This document shows positions 27,254-36,988 of a stretch of DNA of 64,000 nucleotides, piece by piece. Within the stretch, counting starts at the first letter, position 1. Each line of letters starts with the position of its first letter. The notes beneath the pieces were generated by a model, which searched no databases, had not been told where the DNA came from, and worked only from the letters and a program-made list of their open reading frames with translations. The stretch comes from Methylopila henanensis. GTDB lineage: Bacteria > Pseudomonadota > Alphaproteobacteria > Rhizobiales > Methylopilaceae. The stretch is from positions 1 through 64,000 of the forward strand of contig NZ_JBHUER010000002.1 in assembly GCF_042681025.1 (NCBI RefSeq). Direction: 5' to 3'. A program made the translations under genes and the position numbers.

Positions 27254-30094
27254 TTACTCCGCCGCCTGCGGCAGGATGCGGCGGCTGAGCTCGGAGTGCT
27301 CCTCGTAGCCTTCCTGCCAGGCGCTCGGGCCGTTGGACGGGGCGACCTGCACCGCCGTCACCTTGTACTCCGGACAGTTGGTCGCCCAGTCCGAGAAGTC
27401 CGTGGTGATGACGTTCGCCTGCGTCGTCGGGTGGTGGAACGTGGTGTAGACCACGCCCGGCGCCACGCGGTCGGTGATGAGCGCGCGGAGCGAGGTCTCG
27501 CCGGCGCGGCTGCGCAGCGTCACCCAGTCGCCGTCGCGCACGCCGCGGTCCTCGGCGTCCACCGGATGGATCTCGAGGCGATCCTCCTCGTGCCAGCGCG
27601 AGTTCTCGGTGCGGCGGGTCTGCGCGCCGACATTGTACTGGCTGAGGATGCGGCCGGTGGTGAGCAGCAGCGGGAAGCGCGGGCCCACCTTCTCGTCGGT
27701 GCCGACATACTCCGTGATGACGAAGTTGCCCTTGCCGCGCACGAAGCCGCCGATGTGCATGATCGGCGTGCCGTCCGGCGCGTCGTCGTTGCACGGCCAC
27801 TGGATCGAGCCCTTCCGGTCGAGAGCGTCGAACGAGACGCCCGCGAAGCTCGGGGTGGAGCCGGCGATCTCGTCCATGATCTCGGACGGATGGCTGTAGT
27901 CCATGTCGTAGCCCATCGCCTTGGCGATCAGCAGCGTGACCTCCCAGTCGGCGTAGACCGCCTTCGGCGCCATCACCTTGCGCACGCGCTGGATGCGGCG
28001 CTCGGCGTTGGTGAAGGTGCCGTCCTTCTCGAGGAAGGACGAGCCCGGCAGGAAGATGTGGGCGTAGTTGGCGGTCTCGTTCAGGAACAGGTCCTGCACC
28101 ACCACGCACTCCATCGCCGCGAGGCCGGAGGTGACGTGGTAGGTGTCCGGGTCGGACTGGGCGATGTCCTCGCCCTGCACGTAGAGGCCCTTGAAGGTGC
28201 CGTCGACGGCCGCGTCCAGCATGTTCGGGATGCGCAGGCCCGGCTCCGGATCGAGCGGGACGCCCCAGAGCTGCTCGAACATCTCGCGGACATTGTCCTC
28301 GGAGACGTGGCGGTAGCCCGGGTACTCGTGCGGGAACGAGCCCATGTCGCACGAGCCCTGCACGTTGTTCTGGCCGCGCAGCGGATTCACGCCGACGCCC
28401 GGACGGCCGATGTTGCCGGTCGCCATGGCGAGGTTCGCGATCGCCATGACGGTCGTCGAGCCCTGGGAATGCTCGGTGACGCCGAGGCCGTAATAGATCG
28501 CCGCGTCGCCGCCGGTGGCGTAGAGCCGCGCAGCGCCGCGCACGAGGTTCGCCGGCACGCCGGTGATGGACTCGGTGGCTTCGGGCGAGTGCCGCTCCTC
28601 GGCGACGAAGGCGGCCCACTCCTGGAAGGTCTCAAGGTCGCCGTGCTGGCGCACGAAGGTCTCGTCGACCAGCCCTTCGGTGACGACCACATGGGCGAGC
28701 GCCGTCGCGATGGCGACGTTGGTGCCCGGCTTCAGCGGCAGGTGGTAGTCGGCCCGGATGTGCGGGCTCTTCACCAGATCGATGCGGCGCGGATCGATGA
28801 CGATCAGCTTGGCGCCCTCGCGCAGCCGCTTCTTCATGCGGCTGCCGAACACCGGATGTCCGTCGGTCGGGTTGCAGCCCATCACGAGGATGACGTCGCT
28901 GTCGTCGACCGAGTCGAAATCCTGCGTGCCGGCGGAGGTGCCGAACGCCGTCTTCAGGCCGTAGCCGGTCGGCGAGTGGCAGACGCGGGCGCAGGTGTCG
29001 ACGTTGTTGTTGCCGAAGCCGGCGCGCACAAGCTTCTGGACGAGGTAGGTCTCCTCGTTGGTGCAGCGCGAGGAGGTGATGCCGCCGATCGAGGACCGGC
29101 CGTACTTACCCTGGATGCGCTTGAACTCGGACGCCGTGTACTCGATCGCCTCCTCCCAGCTCACCTCCCTCCACGGATCGGTGATCTTGGCGCGGATCAT
29201 CGGCTTGAGGATGCGCTCCCTGTGCGTGGCGTAGCCGTAGGCGAAGCGGCCCTTGACGCAGGAATGGCCGTGGTTCGCCTTGCCGTCCTTCCACGGCACC
29301 ATGCGGACGAGCTCGTCGCCGCGCATCTCGGCCTTGAAGGTGCAGCCGACGCCGCAATAGGCGCAGGTGGTGACCTTGGAATGCTCGGGCGTGCCGATCT
29401 CGATGACCGACTTCTCCTGCAGCGTCGCGGTCGGGCAGGCCTGCACGCAGGCGCCGCAGGACACGCATTCCGACTGCAGGAACGGCTCGTTCATGCCCGG
29501 AGACACGCGGCTGTCGAAGCCGCGGCCGGAGATCGTCAGCGCGAAGGTGCCCTGCACCTCCTCGCAGGCGCGGACGCAGCGCGAGCAGACGATGCACTTC
29601 GACGGGTCGTAGGTGAAGTACGGGTTCGACTCGTCCTTCTTGGAGACGAGGTGGTTCTCGCCCTCATAGCCGTAGCGAACCTCGCGCAGACCCACGACGC
29701 CGGCCTGCTCCTGCAGTTCGCAGTCGCCGTTGGCCGAACAGGTCAGGCAGTCGAGCGGGTGATCGGAGATGTAGAGCTCCATCACGCCCTTGCGCAGCTG
29801 CTTCAGCCGCGGCGTCTGGGTCTTGACCACGATGCCGTCGGCGACGGGCGTGGTGCAGGAGGCCGGGGTGCCGTTGCGGCCCTCGATCTCGATCAGGCAG
29901 AGGCGGCAGGAGCCGAAGGCCTCGACGCTGTCGGTGGCGCAGAGCTTGGGGATCTGGTTCCCCATCTCCATCGCGGCGCGCATGATCGAGGTGCCTTCGG
30001 GCACGGAGATCCGTTCGCCGTCGATGGTGAGGGTCACCATCTTCTCGGACTTGGAAAGCGGCGTGCCGTAGTCGGTCTCATGGACGAGGGACAT
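27254..30094 (-). CDS. fdsA: NAD-dependent formate dehydrogenase alpha (catalytic) subunit
   Basis: Molybdenum- or tungsten-bis-MGD formate dehydrogenase catalytic subunit of 946 residues; it oxidises formate to CO2. In order: an N-terminal [2Fe-2S] ferredoxin domain (CRLCLIEIEG), a His-Cys [4Fe-4S] region, two [4Fe-4S] motifs (CIVCSRCVRACEE and CVSCGACVQACP), the FdhF-type [4Fe-4S] (CAYCGVGC) and the catalytic domain, where the metal ligand is Cys in CARVCHSPT, not selenocysteine. The start at 30094 follows a strong ggagga ribosome binding site, 10 bp after the fdsB stop. Cytoplasmic, with FdsB and FdsG. Confidence 0.96.
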   Translation of the reverse strand: MSLVHETDYGTPLSKSEKMVTLTIDGERISVPEGTSIMRAAMEMGNQIPKLCATDSVEAFGSCRLCLIEIEGRNGTPASCTTPVADGIVVKTQTPRLKQLRKGVMELYISDHPLDCLTCSANGDCELQEQAGVVGLREVRYGYEGENHLVSKKDESNPYFTYDPSKCIVCSRCVRACEEVQGTFALTISGRGFDSRVSPGMNEPFLQSECVSCGACVQACPTATLQEKSVIEIGTPEHSKVTTCAYCGVGCTFKAEMRGDELVRMVPWKDGKANHGHSCVKGRFAYGYATHRERILKPMIRAKITDPWREVSWEEAIEYTASEFKRIQGKYGRSSIGGITSSRCTNEETYLVQKLVRAGFGNNNVDTCARVCHSPTGYGLKTAFGTSAGTQDFDSVDDSDVILVMGCNPTDGHPVFGSRMKKRLREGAKLIVIDPRRIDLVKSPHIRADYHLPLKPGTNVAIATALAHVVVTEGLVDETFVRQHGDLETFQEWAAFVAEERHSPEATESITGVPANLVRGAARLYATGGDAAIYYGLGVTEHSQGSTTVMAIANLAMATGNIGRPGVGVNPLRGQNNVQGSCDMGSFPHEYPGYRHVSEDNVREMFEQLWGVPLDPEPGLRIPNMLDAAVDGTFKGLYVQGEDIAQSDPDTYHVTSGLAAMECVVVQDLFLNETANYAHIFLPGSSFLEKDGTFTNAERRIQRVRKVMAPKAVYADWEVTLLIAKAMGYDMDYSHPSEIMDEIAGSTPSFAGVSFDALDRKGSIQWPCNDDAPDGTPIMHIGGFVRGKGNFVITEYVGTDEKVGPRFPLLLTTGRILSQYNVGAQTRRTENSRWHEEDRLEIHPVDAEDRGVRDGDWVTLRSRAGETSLRALITDRVAPGVVYTTFHHPTTQANVITTDFSDWATNCPEYKVTAVQVAPSNGPSAWQEGYEEHSELSRRILPQAAE

Positions 30095-30104
30095 CAGTTC
30101 CTCC

Positions 30105-31661
30105 TCACTCGGCAGCCAGCGGCATGGGACCGCGGCCAAAATCTTCGGGGAAATGGGTGAGCGCGCTCATGACGGGGTAAGGCGTGAAGCCCCCGAGAGC
30201 GCAAAGCGAGCCAAGCTTCATCGTGTGGGACAGGTCTTCGAGGATCGCGAGGTTCTTCTCGCGCTCGACGCCGGCGATGATCCTGTCCATGACCTCGACG
30301 CCGCGGGTGGAGCCGATGCGGCAGGGCGTGCACTTGCCGCAGCTCTCGACCGAGCAGAACTCCATCGCGAAACGCGCCTGCTTCGCCATGTCGACGGTGT
30401 CGTCGAAGATGACGATGCCGCCGTGGCCGATCAGGCCGTCGCGCTTGGCGAAGGCCTCGTAGTCGAACGGCGTGTCGAACAGCGCGCGCGGGAAGTAGGC
30501 CCCGAGCGGCCCGCCCACCTGCACCGCGCGCACGTCGCGGCCGGTGAAGGTGCCGCCGGCGACGTCCTCGACGAGTTCGCCCAACGTCACGCCGAACGCG
30601 ATCTCGTAGAGCCCGCCATACTTCACGTTGCCGGCGAGCTGGATCGGCATGGTGCCGCGGGAGCGGCCGAAGCCGACGTCGGCGTAGGCCTTCGCGCCTT
30701 CGGCCATGATGAACGGCACCGCCGCGAGCGACAGGACGTTGTTGATCACCGTCGGCTTGCCGAACAGGCCCTTGTGGGCCGGCAGCGGCGGCTTGGCGCG
30801 GACGAGGCCGCGGCGGCCCTCGAGGCTCTCGAGCAGCGAGGTCTCCTCGCCGCAGACATAGGCGCCGGCGCCGACGCGCACCTGCATGTCGAAGGCGTAG
30901 TTCGAGCCCGCGACGCGGGAGCCGAGATAGCCGGCCTTGCGAGCGGCCACGATCGCCTTGTTCATGGCGGCGATCGCGTGCGGATATTCCGAGCGGCAGT
31001 AGACGTAGCCCATGTCGGCGCCGACGGCGACGCCGGCGATCGTCAGGCCCTCGATGAGCTGGAAGGGATCGCCCTCCATGATCATGCGGTCGGCGAAGGT
31101 GCCGCTGTCGCCCTCGTCGGCGTTGCAGACGACGTACTTCTTGCCCGGCGCGCAGGCGGCGACGGTGCGCCACTTGATGCCTGTGGGGAAGCCTGCGCCG
31201 CCGCGGCCGCGCAGGCCTGAATTGAACACCTCCTCGACCGTGTCAGCCGGGCCGATCGCAATCGCGCGCTCAAGCCCCTTGTAGCCGCCATGGGCGAGGT
31301 AGTCGTCGAGCGAGACCGGATCGGTCACGCCGACGCGTTTGAAGGTGAAGCGCTCCTGCTTGGCGAAGAACGGGATCTTCTCCACGTCGCCGAGGCGCAG
31401 GTCATGCCCCGCGCCGTCGAGCAGGCCGCCGTCCAGCAGCGCCTCGACGTCCTTGGGCTTCACGGGGCCGTAGCCGACGCGGCCGGAGGGGGTGACCACC
31501 TCCACCAGCGGCTCGAGCCACACCATGCCGCGGGAGCCGTTACGGACCACCCGGCCTTCGACGCCGCGGCGGGCGAGGCCGTCCACGAACGCCTTGGCCA
31601 CGCGGTCGGCGCCGACGGCGACCGCCGCCGCGTCGCCCGGAACGTAGATGACGACGCTCAC
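30105..31661 (-). CDS. fdsB: NAD-dependent formate dehydrogenase beta subunit
   Basis: FMN- and NAD-binding subunit of 518 residues, homologous to NuoF of complex I. An N-terminal thioredoxin-like domain (MSVVIYVPGDAAA) is followed by the NADH/FMN fold (GLRGRGGAGFPTGIKW, NADEGDSGTFADR) and the C-terminal [4Fe-4S] motif ESCGKCTPCRIGS. It passes electrons from FdsA to NAD+. The start is a GTG at 31661 that overlaps the fdsG stop by 4 bp (GTGA). Confidence 0.95.
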   Translation of the reverse strand: MSVVIYVPGDAAAVAVGADRVAKAFVDGLARRGVEGRVVRNGSRGMVWLEPLVEVVTPSGRVGYGPVKPKDVEALLDGGLLDGAGHDLRLGDVEKIPFFAKQERFTFKRVGVTDPVSLDDYLAHGGYKGLERAIAIGPADTVEEVFNSGLRGRGGAGFPTGIKWRTVAACAPGKKYVVCNADEGDSGTFADRMIMEGDPFQLIEGLTIAGVAVGADMGYVYCRSEYPHAIAAMNKAIVAARKAGYLGSRVAGSNYAFDMQVRVGAGAYVCGEETSLLESLEGRRGLVRAKPPLPAHKGLFGKPTVINNVLSLAAVPFIMAEGAKAYADVGFGRSRGTMPIQLAGNVKYGGLYEIAFGVTLGELVEDVAGGTFTGRDVRAVQVGGPLGAYFPRALFDTPFDYEAFAKRDGLIGHGGIVIFDDTVDMAKQARFAMEFCSVESCGKCTPCRIGSTRGVEVMDRIIAGVEREKNLAILEDLSHTMKLGSLCALGGFTPYPVMSALTHFPEDFGRGPMPLAAE

Positions 31662-32161
31662 GACCGCACCTCCGCCGCGATCTCGTCGATCGCTTCGTCG
31701 TCGATCAGGCCGACGAGACGGCCGTTGACCATCGCCGAGGGCCCGCAGGCGCAGAGGCCGAGGCAATAGATCGGCTCCAGCGTGACCTGCCCGTCGGGCC
31801 GGGTCTCGCCATAGGCGCAGTCGAGCGCCTTCGCGATCTTGTCGGTGGTGACGCGGGCGCCGGCGGCCTGACAGGCCTCGGCGACGCACACCTTGACGAT
31901 GTGCTTGCCGGCCGGCTCGTGCCGGAAGTCGTGGTAGAAGGTGAAGGTGCCGTGAACCTCAGCCCGCGAGAGGTTCATGGCCTCCGCGATCAACGGGACC
32001 GCGTCCTGCGGCACGTAGCCGAACGTCTCCTGCATCGCATGCAGGATGGGCATGGTCGCTCCTTCAAGCGGAAGATGCTCCGCTATGATTTCGCGCCCGC
32101 GCTCCGCGCTCCAGGCCTCGTGCCGTCCGCGCGACGACGGCGCAACGGTGATGCCGCTCAT
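31658..32161 (-). CDS. fdsG: NAD-dependent formate dehydrogenase gamma subunit
   Basis: NuoE-like [2Fe-2S] subunit of 167 residues. The cluster ligands are in CVAEACQAAG and in CLGLCACGPSAMV; HGTFTFYHDF is also family-typical. First structural gene of the fds operon, 140 bp downstream of the LysR gene, with a ggaggag ribosome binding site. It completes the electron path of the soluble FdsABG complex. Confidence 0.95.
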   Translation of the reverse strand: MSGITVAPSSRGRHEAWSAERGREIIAEHLPLEGATMPILHAMQETFGYVPQDAVPLIAEAMNLSRAEVHGTFTFYHDFRHEPAGKHIVKVCVAEACQAAGARVTTDKIAKALDCAYGETRPDGQVTLEPIYCLGLCACGPSAMVNGRLVGLIDDEAIDEIAAEVRS

Positions 32162-32247
32162 GGTCCGCGCTCCTCCAGATATAATTCTTGTTATTCCAAA
32201 CTGTGGGCTCGCCTCCCCCTGCGATCAATAGCGTTGTTCCGTTACGC

Positions 32248-32264
32248 GATAGAACATGTCTATC
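32248..32264. promoter_or_regulatory. LysR-type binding dyad upstream of fdsG
   Basis: The inverted repeat gataga-N5-tctatc contains a T-N11-A core (tagaacatgtcta), the generic LysR-regulator site. It lies 87 bp upstream of the fdsG start, between the LysR gene and fdsG in an AT-rich patch, the expected place for formate-dependent activation. Confidence 0.6.
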
Positions 32265-32301
32265 AAAAAGGGTATCTAAGGGCCTCTGCAGAGGCGTATC
32301 G

Positions 32302-33207
32302 TCACGCCTGTCCGACGCCCGAAACCTTCACCGCGAGAGCCTTCGCCGTTGCCACCAGCGCGGTCGTCGCGGGGGTGGTGGGATCGCGGTGCGGCACCAC
32401 CAGACCGACCGTGTGCACCACCTCCGGCTCCACGATCGGGATCGAGCGGATTTTCGGCGGCAGGCTCACCGAGTCGCCGAAGCTCTGCGGCAGCACGCTC
32501 GACCAGGCGCCGGTGCGCACATGGCTCAGCAGCACTTCGGTCGAGTTCGATTCCAGGGTCGGTGACGGCGAGCCGCCCGCCTCCCGCAGCAGCGTCTCCA
32601 CGATGCGGCGGTTCTGCATGTTCGGCGTCAGCAGGCAGAGCGGCAGCCGGCTGACCTCCCGCCACGTGACCTTGTCGCGATCGCCGAACGTGTCGTCGGC
32701 GGAGGTGACGAGCCGGTAGCCCTCGCGCCAGATCGGCACCACCGAGACCCGGCCGAGCGGCTCGTTGTCGAGATAGGTGACGCCGGCGTCGACCTCGAGG
32801 TTGTCGAGCGCCGAGCCGATCTCGAGCGAGGTGCTGCTGAGGATGGTGAAGCGCACGTCCGGATGCTGGGCGCGGTAGGGCGTCGTGAGCTGGGAGACCA
32901 TCGGCAGCGCGGTCGGAATGACCGCGATCCGCAGATGCCCGACCACGCCGCGCTTCAGCGCGTCGATGTCCTGCCGCATGGCGCGGGCGTCGCCGACGAT
33001 CCGGCGCGCCCATTCGAGCGCGCGCATGCCCTCGGGCGTAAAGCCATGAAACCGCGCGCCGCGTTCGACCAGCCGGACGCCGAGCGCGTCCTCGAGCTGC
33101 TTCACGCCGGCCGAAAGCGTCGGCTGGGTCACGCCGCACGCTTCAGCCGCGCGCCCGAAATGACGCTCCTGCGCCAGCGCCAGTAGGAAATCGAGCTTGT
33201 CGAGCAT
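32302..33207 (-). CDS. LysR-family regulator of the fds operon
   Basis: LysR-type regulator, 301 residues: winged helix at residues 1-60 (HFGRAAEACGVTQPTLSAGVKQLEDALG) and a substrate-binding-like effector domain (VGHLRIAVIPTALPMVSQL). In Cupriavidus and Rhodobacter a LysR protein (FdsR) encoded directly upstream controls fds expression; the same position here supports that role. It is on the same strand as fdsG, 140 bp away, and divergent from cstA. The effector may be formate, but this is inference. Confidence 0.88.
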   Translation of the reverse strand: MLDKLDFLLALAQERHFGRAAEACGVTQPTLSAGVKQLEDALGVRLVERGARFHGFTPEGMRALEWARRIVGDARAMRQDIDALKRGVVGHLRIAVIPTALPMVSQLTTPYRAQHPDVRFTILSSTSLEIGSALDNLEVDAGVTYLDNEPLGRVSVVPIWREGYRLVTSADDTFGDRDKVTWREVSRLPLCLLTPNMQNRRIVETLLREAGGSPSPTLESNSTEVLLSHVRTGAWSSVLPQSFGDSVSLPPKIRSIPIVEPEVVHTVGLVVPHRDPTTPATTALVATAKALAVKVSGVGQA

Positions 33208-33413
33208 GGGTTCGGCGGCGGCCCTGTCTTCGTCGCCCGCCGCCTGCGCCGGGAGCCGGCTCGGCGCGCACGCGGAGGAATGAATGTGGGAACAGCTTAC
33301 ACGGAACGGCTAAAGGTCGTTTACGTGCGCTGCAATATGGGCTTATGGAATATCGTAACGGGCAAGAACAGTTGAAAACCGCCCGGTCAACGGCCCGGGA
33401 GGGGCGCTGTTCC

Positions 33414-35465
33414 ATGACTGCCGCACGTTCACACCTGCCCTGGATCGCTCTCGGGCTGATCGGCGCCTTCGCGCTCGCAACCGTCGCCCTGCACCGCGGC
33501 GAATCGATCGGCGCTCTCTGGATCGTCGTCGCGGCGGTCTGCACCTATCTCGTGGCCTACCGCTATTACAGCCTGTTCATCGCGAACAAGGTCCTGCGGC
33601 TCGACCCCGCCTACGCCACGCCCGCGGTGCGGCTGAACGACGGGCTCGACTACGTGCCGACCAACAAGCACGTGCTGTTCGGCCACCACTTCGCCGCCAT
33701 CGCCGGCGCGGGCCCGCTCGTCGGCCCCGTTCTCGCCGCGCAGATGGGCTACCTGCCGGGAACGCTCTGGATCATCGTCGGCGTGGTGTTCGCCGGCGCG
33801 GTGCAGGACTTCATCATCCTGTTCCTGTCGACCCGCCGCGACGGCCGCTCGCTCGGCGACATCATCCGCCAGGAGATGGGCCAGACCGCGGGCATGATCG
33901 CCCAGATCGGCATCCTGCTGATCATGATCATCCTCCTCGCCGTGCTCGCGCTCGTCGTGGTGAAGGCGCTGGTCGGCAGCCCCTGGGGCATGTTCACCGT
34001 CGCCGCCACCATCCCGATCGCGCTGTTCATGGGCCTCTACAGCCGCTACCTGCGGCCGGGCCGCGTCGGCGAGATCTCGGTGATCGGCGTCGTCCTGCTG
34101 ATGGCGTCCATCGTCTACGGACAGCACGTGGCCGAGAGCCCGACGCTCGCTCCGCTGTTCACACTGAAGGGCGAGACGATCGCGCTGCTCATCATCGGCT
34201 ACGGCTTCGTCGCCTCGGTGATCCCGGTCTGGTTGCTGCTCGCGCCGCGCGACTACCTCTCGACCTTCCTGAAGATTGGCGCGGTGGTCGGCCTCGCGGT
34301 CGGCATCCTCGTGGTGATGCCGGACGTGAAGATGCCCGCCGTCACCAAGTTCATCGACGGCACCGGCCCGGTCTTCGCCGGCTCGCTGTTCCCCTTCCTG
34401 TTCATCACCATCGCCTGCGGCGCGGTCTCCGGCTTCCACTCGCTGATCGCCTCAGGCACCACGCCGAAGCTGATCGAGAACGAGACCCAGGCCCGCTTCA
34501 TCGGCTACGGCGCGATGCTCACCGAGAGCTTCGTGGCGATCATGGCGCTGATCGCGGCCTCGGTGCTCGATCCCGGCATCTACTTCGCCATGAACAGCCC
34601 GGCCGCGCTGATCGGCACGACGCCGGAATCCGCCGCCGCCGCCGTCTCGAGCTGGGGCTTCCTCATCACCCCGCAGGACCTGACGCTGCTCGCGCAACAG
34701 GTCGGCGAGCACACCATCCTGTCCCGCGCGGGCGGCGCGCCGACGCTCGCCGTCGGCATGTCGCACATCCTCTCGCAGCTCATCGGCGGCGAGGCGCTGA
34801 TGGCGTTCTGGTACCACTTCGCCATCCTGTTCGAGGCGCTGTTCATCCTGACCACCGTCGACGCCGGCACGCGCGTCTGCCGGTTCATGATCCAGGACCT
34901 GATCGGCAACGCCGTCCCCTCCTTCCGCGACACCAAGTCGTGGACGGCGAACGTGGTCGCGACGGCGCTTGCGGTCACGGCGTGGGGCTACTTCCTGTAT
35001 CAGGGCGTCGTCGATCCGCTCGGCGGCATCAACACGCTGTGGCCGCTGTTCGGCATCTCGAACCAGATGCTGGCGGCGATCGCGCTGATGCTCTGCACCG
35101 TGGTGCTGTTCAAGCTGAAGCGCGAGCGCTACGCGTGGGTCACGATCGTCCCCACGGTCTGGCTGCTGATCTGCACGCTGACGGCGGGCTGGCAGAAGCT
35201 GTTCCACCCGTCCCCGTCCATCGGCTTCCTCGCCCACGCCCGCAAGTTCAGCGACGCGGCCGCGCGCGGCGAAGTGCTCGCGCCGGCGAAGTCCGTCGAG
35301 CAGATGGGCCGCATCGTGTTCAACGACTACGTCAACGCCGGGCTCACGATCGCCTTCATGGCGGTCGTGCTCGCGATGGTGTTCTTCGGGGTCAAGTGGA
35401 TCTTCGCGGCGCTGAAGGCCGACGGCGTCACCGCGAACGACGCCCACGCGCAGCCCGCGGAGTAA
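33414..35465 (+). CDS. cstA: CstA-family pyruvate/peptide transporter
   Basis: Carbon starvation protein A family, 683 residues with 16 or more membrane segments. The blocks TNKHVLFGHHFAAIAGAGPL, GAVQDFIILFLSTRRDGRSL and GISNQMLAAIALML identify it. CstA and BtsT proteins take up pyruvate and possibly peptides. The start at 33414 has a gggagggg ribosome binding site. It is followed 4 bp later by ybdD, its usual partner, and is divergent from the LysR gene. Confidence 0.94.
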   Translation: MTAARSHLPWIALGLIGAFALATVALHRGESIGALWIVVAAVCTYLVAYRYYSLFIANKVLRLDPAYATPAVRLNDGLDYVPTNKHVLFGHHFAAIAGAGPLVGPVLAAQMGYLPGTLWIIVGVVFAGAVQDFIILFLSTRRDGRSLGDIIRQEMGQTAGMIAQIGILLIMIILLAVLALVVVKALVGSPWGMFTVAATIPIALFMGLYSRYLRPGRVGEISVIGVVLLMASIVYGQHVAESPTLAPLFTLKGETIALLIIGYGFVASVIPVWLLLAPRDYLSTFLKIGAVVGLAVGILVVMPDVKMPAVTKFIDGTGPVFAGSLFPFLFITIACGAVSGFHSLIASGTTPKLIENETQARFIGYGAMLTESFVAIMALIAASVLDPGIYFAMNSPAALIGTTPESAAAAVSSWGFLITPQDLTLLAQQVGEHTILSRAGGAPTLAVGMSHILSQLIGGEALMAFWYHFAILFEALFILTTVDAGTRVCRFMIQDLIGNAVPSFRDTKSWTANVVATALAVTAWGYFLYQGVVDPLGGINTLWPLFGISNQMLAAIALMLCTVVLFKLKRERYAWVTIVPTVWLLICTLTAGWQKLFHPSPSIGFLAHARKFSDAAARGEVLAPAKSVEQMGRIVFNDYVNAGLTIAFMAVVLAMVFFGVKWIFAALKADGVTANDAHAQPAE

Positions 35466-35469
35466 GCCG

Positions 35470-35703
35470 ATGCGACAGGCGCTCGCCAGCGTCCGGATGA
35501 AGCTCGACCCGCTCGTCTGCGCGTGCCGGATGGCGCGCCAGACGGCGCATCTGATGGTCGGGCTGCAGGACTACGACGCCTACGCCGCCCACGTCCGGGC
35601 CACGCATCCGGACGTGGAGCCCATGGACCGCGCAACGTTCTACCGGCAGGCGACTGACCGTCGCTATGGCGGCGGCCCGGGAAGCGCGTTCCGCTGCTGC
35701 TGA
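35470..35703 (+). CDS. ybdD: YbdD/YjiX family small protein
   Basis: A 77-residue protein with the family motif GLQDYDAYAAHVRATHPD and the C-terminal FYRQATDRRYGGG. YbdD/YjiX proteins are encoded directly after cstA/btsT in many bacteria and are thought to be needed for CstA-type transport. It starts 4 bp after cstA, and a strong terminator follows. Confidence 0.92.
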   Translation: MRQALASVRMKLDPLVCACRMARQTAHLMVGLQDYDAYAAHVRATHPDVEPMDRATFYRQATDRRYGGGPGSAFRCC

Positions 35704-35724
35704 GCCGCAGCGGCTGAATGAAAA

Positions 35725-35772
35725 GATGGGCCGGCGCGATCCTCCATGGGTCGCGCCGGCCCATCCGTTTTA
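35725..35772. terminator. Terminator of cstA-ybdD, probably bidirectional
   Basis: A 15-bp perfect stem (gatgggccggcgcga / tcgcgccggcccatc) with an 11-nt loop, T-rich tail cgtttta to the right and aaaa to the left. It separates ybdD from the convergent beta-lactamase gene. Confidence 0.88.
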
Positions 35773-35785
35773 GGGCCTGATCCGC

Positions 35786-36988
35786 CTAACGGGCGACGGC
35801 GCCAAGCTCGCGCAGGATCCGGTGCGCCGCGGCGATGCGGGCCGGTATCGGATAGTTCCGGTTCGCGAGCAGCACGATCCCTACGCCGCGCGAGGGCGCG
35901 AAGGCGGCGTAGGCGCCGAAGCCGTTGGTCGATCCGGTCTTGCCCAGCAGCGCGCCGGGCTGCGGCGGCTGCGGCGGATCGAGCCTCTCGGCGGGTTGCG
36001 GCTCGAAGATCATCGCGCTCGCGTTCGCCGCCTGAAGGCGATCGAGCGTCATGGGCGCCTCGACCTTCTCCCAGCCGAGCCCCTGAATCATCCCGCCGAC
36101 CCGGAGGCGGCCGCGATGGGTTTCGGCGATCGCCCGGCGCAGAGCGTCGTCGAGACCGGTCCCATCCATGTTCGCCGCGACGAAGCGGAGGAGGTCGGCT
36201 GCGGTCGTCTTGATCCCGTAGGTCTCGGAATCGAGCATGCCCGGCGCGACCCGCACCGCCCCGCCATCCCGGGCGTATCCGAGGGCGTAGTCCTTCATGC
36301 GCGACGCGGGCACGTCGAGATAGGTGCTCGTGAGCCCGAGGGGCCGAAAGATCACCTCCGGCATCAGCTCGTCGAACGGGCGTCCGAGGCTTCGGGCCGC
36401 GATGTGGCCGAACAGCCCGATGCTCGGGTTGGAATAGAGGCGCCGGGAGCCCGCCGGAAACCGTGGCCGCCAGCCGCGGTAGAAGGCGAGCATCTCGTCG
36501 GAGGTGTCGACCGCGTCCGGAAACTGCAGCGGCAGGCCGCCCGCAGCGTAGGTCGCGAGGTCGAGGAGGCTGACGCCGTCGAAGCTTGTTCCGGCGAGCG
36601 CCGGCAGGCGCCGGCTGACCATGTCCGACAGCGCAAAAGCCCCGCGCTCCTGCGCGTAGGCCCCGAGAGTCGCGGTGAAGGTCTTGCTGACCGATCCGAT
36701 CTCGAACAGCGTGTCCGGCGTGACCTTCCGGCCGCTGGCCTTTTCCGCCACGCCGTAGGTGAACACGCGCCGCTCGCCGCCCACGACGATCCCGACCGCC
36801 ATGCCGGGCACGTCGTGCTCCGCCATGAGCGGACGCACCACGTCGTCCACGATTCGGGCGAGCCGGTCCTCGCCGGCGACCGCGATGGCGCAGCCGAGGA
36901 GAAACGTCGCCCCGGCGACGGCGAGCCTCGTCGCGCCGCGCGCGATGGGAGACGGGATCGCCCGCCTCCCCTCCGCGAACGCGCTCAC
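35786..36988 (-). CDS. ampC: Class C (AmpC-type) beta-lactamase
   Basis: Serine beta-lactamase of 400 residues with all class C motifs: SVSK (Ser99-Lys102), YSN (185-187) and KTG (350-352). Long family stretches also match AmpC (ATYAAGGLPLQFPDAV, RLYSNPSIGLFG). A probable signal peptide occupies residues 15-39. It hydrolyses beta-lactams in the periplasm. The GTG start overlaps the stop of the Fae-like gene by 4 bp (GTGA); this coupling to a one-carbon protein is odd. No ampR lies beside it, but ampG is two genes upstream. Confidence 0.9.
   Translation of the reverse strand: MSAFAEGRRAIPSPIARGATRLAVAGATFLLGCAIAVAGEDRLARIVDDVVRPLMAEHDVPGMAVGIVVGGERRVFTYGVAEKASGRKVTPDTLFEIGSVSKTFTATLGAYAQERGAFALSDMVSRRLPALAGTSFDGVSLLDLATYAAGGLPLQFPDAVDTSDEMLAFYRGWRPRFPAGSRRLYSNPSIGLFGHIAARSLGRPFDELMPEVIFRPLGLTSTYLDVPASRMKDYALGYARDGGAVRVAPGMLDSETYGIKTTAADLLRFVAANMDGTGLDDALRRAIAETHRGRLRVGGMIQGLGWEKVEAPMTLDRLQAANASAMIFEPQPAERLDPPQPPQPGALLGKTGSTNGFGAYAAFAPSRGVGIVLLANRNYPIPARIAAAHRILRELGAVAR

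Noticed and set aside
27254..30094. Selenocysteine (in-frame TGA) in formate dehydrogenase
   Set aside because: The active-site position is a Cys codon in CARVCHSPT; no in-frame TGA.
27296..30160. Long open frame (954 codons) antisense to fdsA
   Set aside because: Same effect; composition is Arg/Val/Asp-rich shadow sequence opposite a clear formate dehydrogenase gene.
35786..36988. Generic esterase of the beta-lactamase superfamily
   Set aside because: SVSK, YSN and KTG plus long AmpC-specific stretches support a true class C beta-lactamase.
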